Below, piece after piece: positions 63,897 to 64,000 of a DNA stretch of 64,000 bases. The stretch is from Methylocystis echinoides. Lineage in GTDB: Bacteria; Pseudomonadota; Alphaproteobacteria; Rhizobiales; Beijerinckiaceae. Numbering within the stretch: the first letter of the stretch is position 1; every line of letters starts with the position of its first letter. The stretch is from NCBI RefSeq assembly GCF_027923385.1, contig NZ_BSEC01000002.1, forward strand, positions 62,001-126,000. Direction: 5' to 3'. The position numbers and the translations under genes were made by a program. Under the pieces are notes generated by a model. It worked only from the letters and a program-made list of their open reading frames with translations, was not told the origin of the DNA and made no database searches.

Positions 63897-64000
63897 CTAT
63901 CCCTGTTCGCGGCGAAGCTGAGCGGCGCGGCTTTCAATAAGGGCGGCCGCCACCTGTTCCGCGCGGGGGTCGTAGCCGCGCTGCACGGTGGCGCCGCCTG
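63897..64000 (-). CDS. C-terminal end of a T4SS-region gene (partial)
   Basis: The minus strand from the window edge reads GGATVQRGYDPRAEQVAAAL and IESRAAQLRREQG to a TAG at 63899-63897. It lies 9 bases before virB8, so it probably belongs to the same operon, where virB6- or virB7-type genes are expected. Only 34 codons are in the window. A VirB6-type tail is possible but not shown. Confidence 0.55.
   Translation of the reverse strand, partial: GGATVQRGYDPRAEQVAAALIESRAAQLRREQG

Overview
The window looks like accessory DNA from a high-GC alphaproteobacterium. The mix of genes (an N-type ATPase operon, copper-type RND efflux, a multihaem c-type cytochrome operon, DUF932 remnants, a VirB/VirD4 transfer system with a TraI relaxase, many IS elements) would suit a Hyphomicrobiales methanotroph such as Methylocystis or Methylosinus, but that assignment is an inference from gene content only. 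No rRNA, tRNA or CRISPR array was recognised.

Layout. 1-2 kb: minus-strand central-metabolism genes (a small membrane protein, a PfkB-family kinase, and the start of PEP synthase running off the left edge). 2.25-9.8 kb: a nine-gene N-ATPase operon, atpD-C-Q-R-B-E-F-A-G, tightly overlapped, in which subunit a (AtpB) carries an N-terminal signal-like segment and seven TPR repeats in one uninterrupted reading frame. 9.9-15.7 kb: a minus-strand redox operon reading DUF3141 hydrolase, NADH/FAD/[2Fe-2S] reductase, membrane cytochrome b, heptahaem cytochrome c, then a Met-rich periplasmic protein. 16-22.9 kb: a CusCBA-type copper/silver efflux operon followed by two paralogous small secreted proteins. 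23-28.6 kb: a frameshifted methyltransferase, a GH1-like protein, polyphosphate kinase 2, an IS630 element that has split a 61-codon membrane-protein gene, and a D-lactate dehydrogenase-type enzyme. 28.8-37.1 kb: decayed DNA with nested insertion sequences. An IS630-type shell holds the two halves of an integrase-type transposase split by one IS21 element, plus a second IS21 element.

37-50.5 kb: plasmid or ICE-type functions. These are a double-XRE regulator, two ssb-like genes, a decayed NUDIX gene, a HigB/HigA-type toxin-antitoxin pair with a palindromic operator, and a DNA-processing region laid out as in the IncP plasmid RP4: traM-, traL- and traK-like genes on the minus strand, a 518-bp intergenic oriT candidate, then a traJ/mobC-like gene and a TraI-type relaxase on the plus strand. 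50.5-57.5 kb: trxC remnant, RecD2 helicase, then cargo (DUF938, an SDR, a DUF1326/DUF2182 pair, a decayed homocysteine S-methyltransferase). 57.5-64 kb: a minus-strand type IV secretion block, virB8-virB9-virB10-virB11-virD4, continuing past the right edge.

How it fits together: the left third could support energy and redox balance and copper handling; the right third would mobilise the DNA. The junctions between modules are littered with truncated genes, which suggests repeated insertion and deletion. The observations most worth following up are the TPR-AtpB fusion, the oriT that matches the RP4 nic core and hairpin spacing, and the nested IS structure whose excision restores an exact reading frame.
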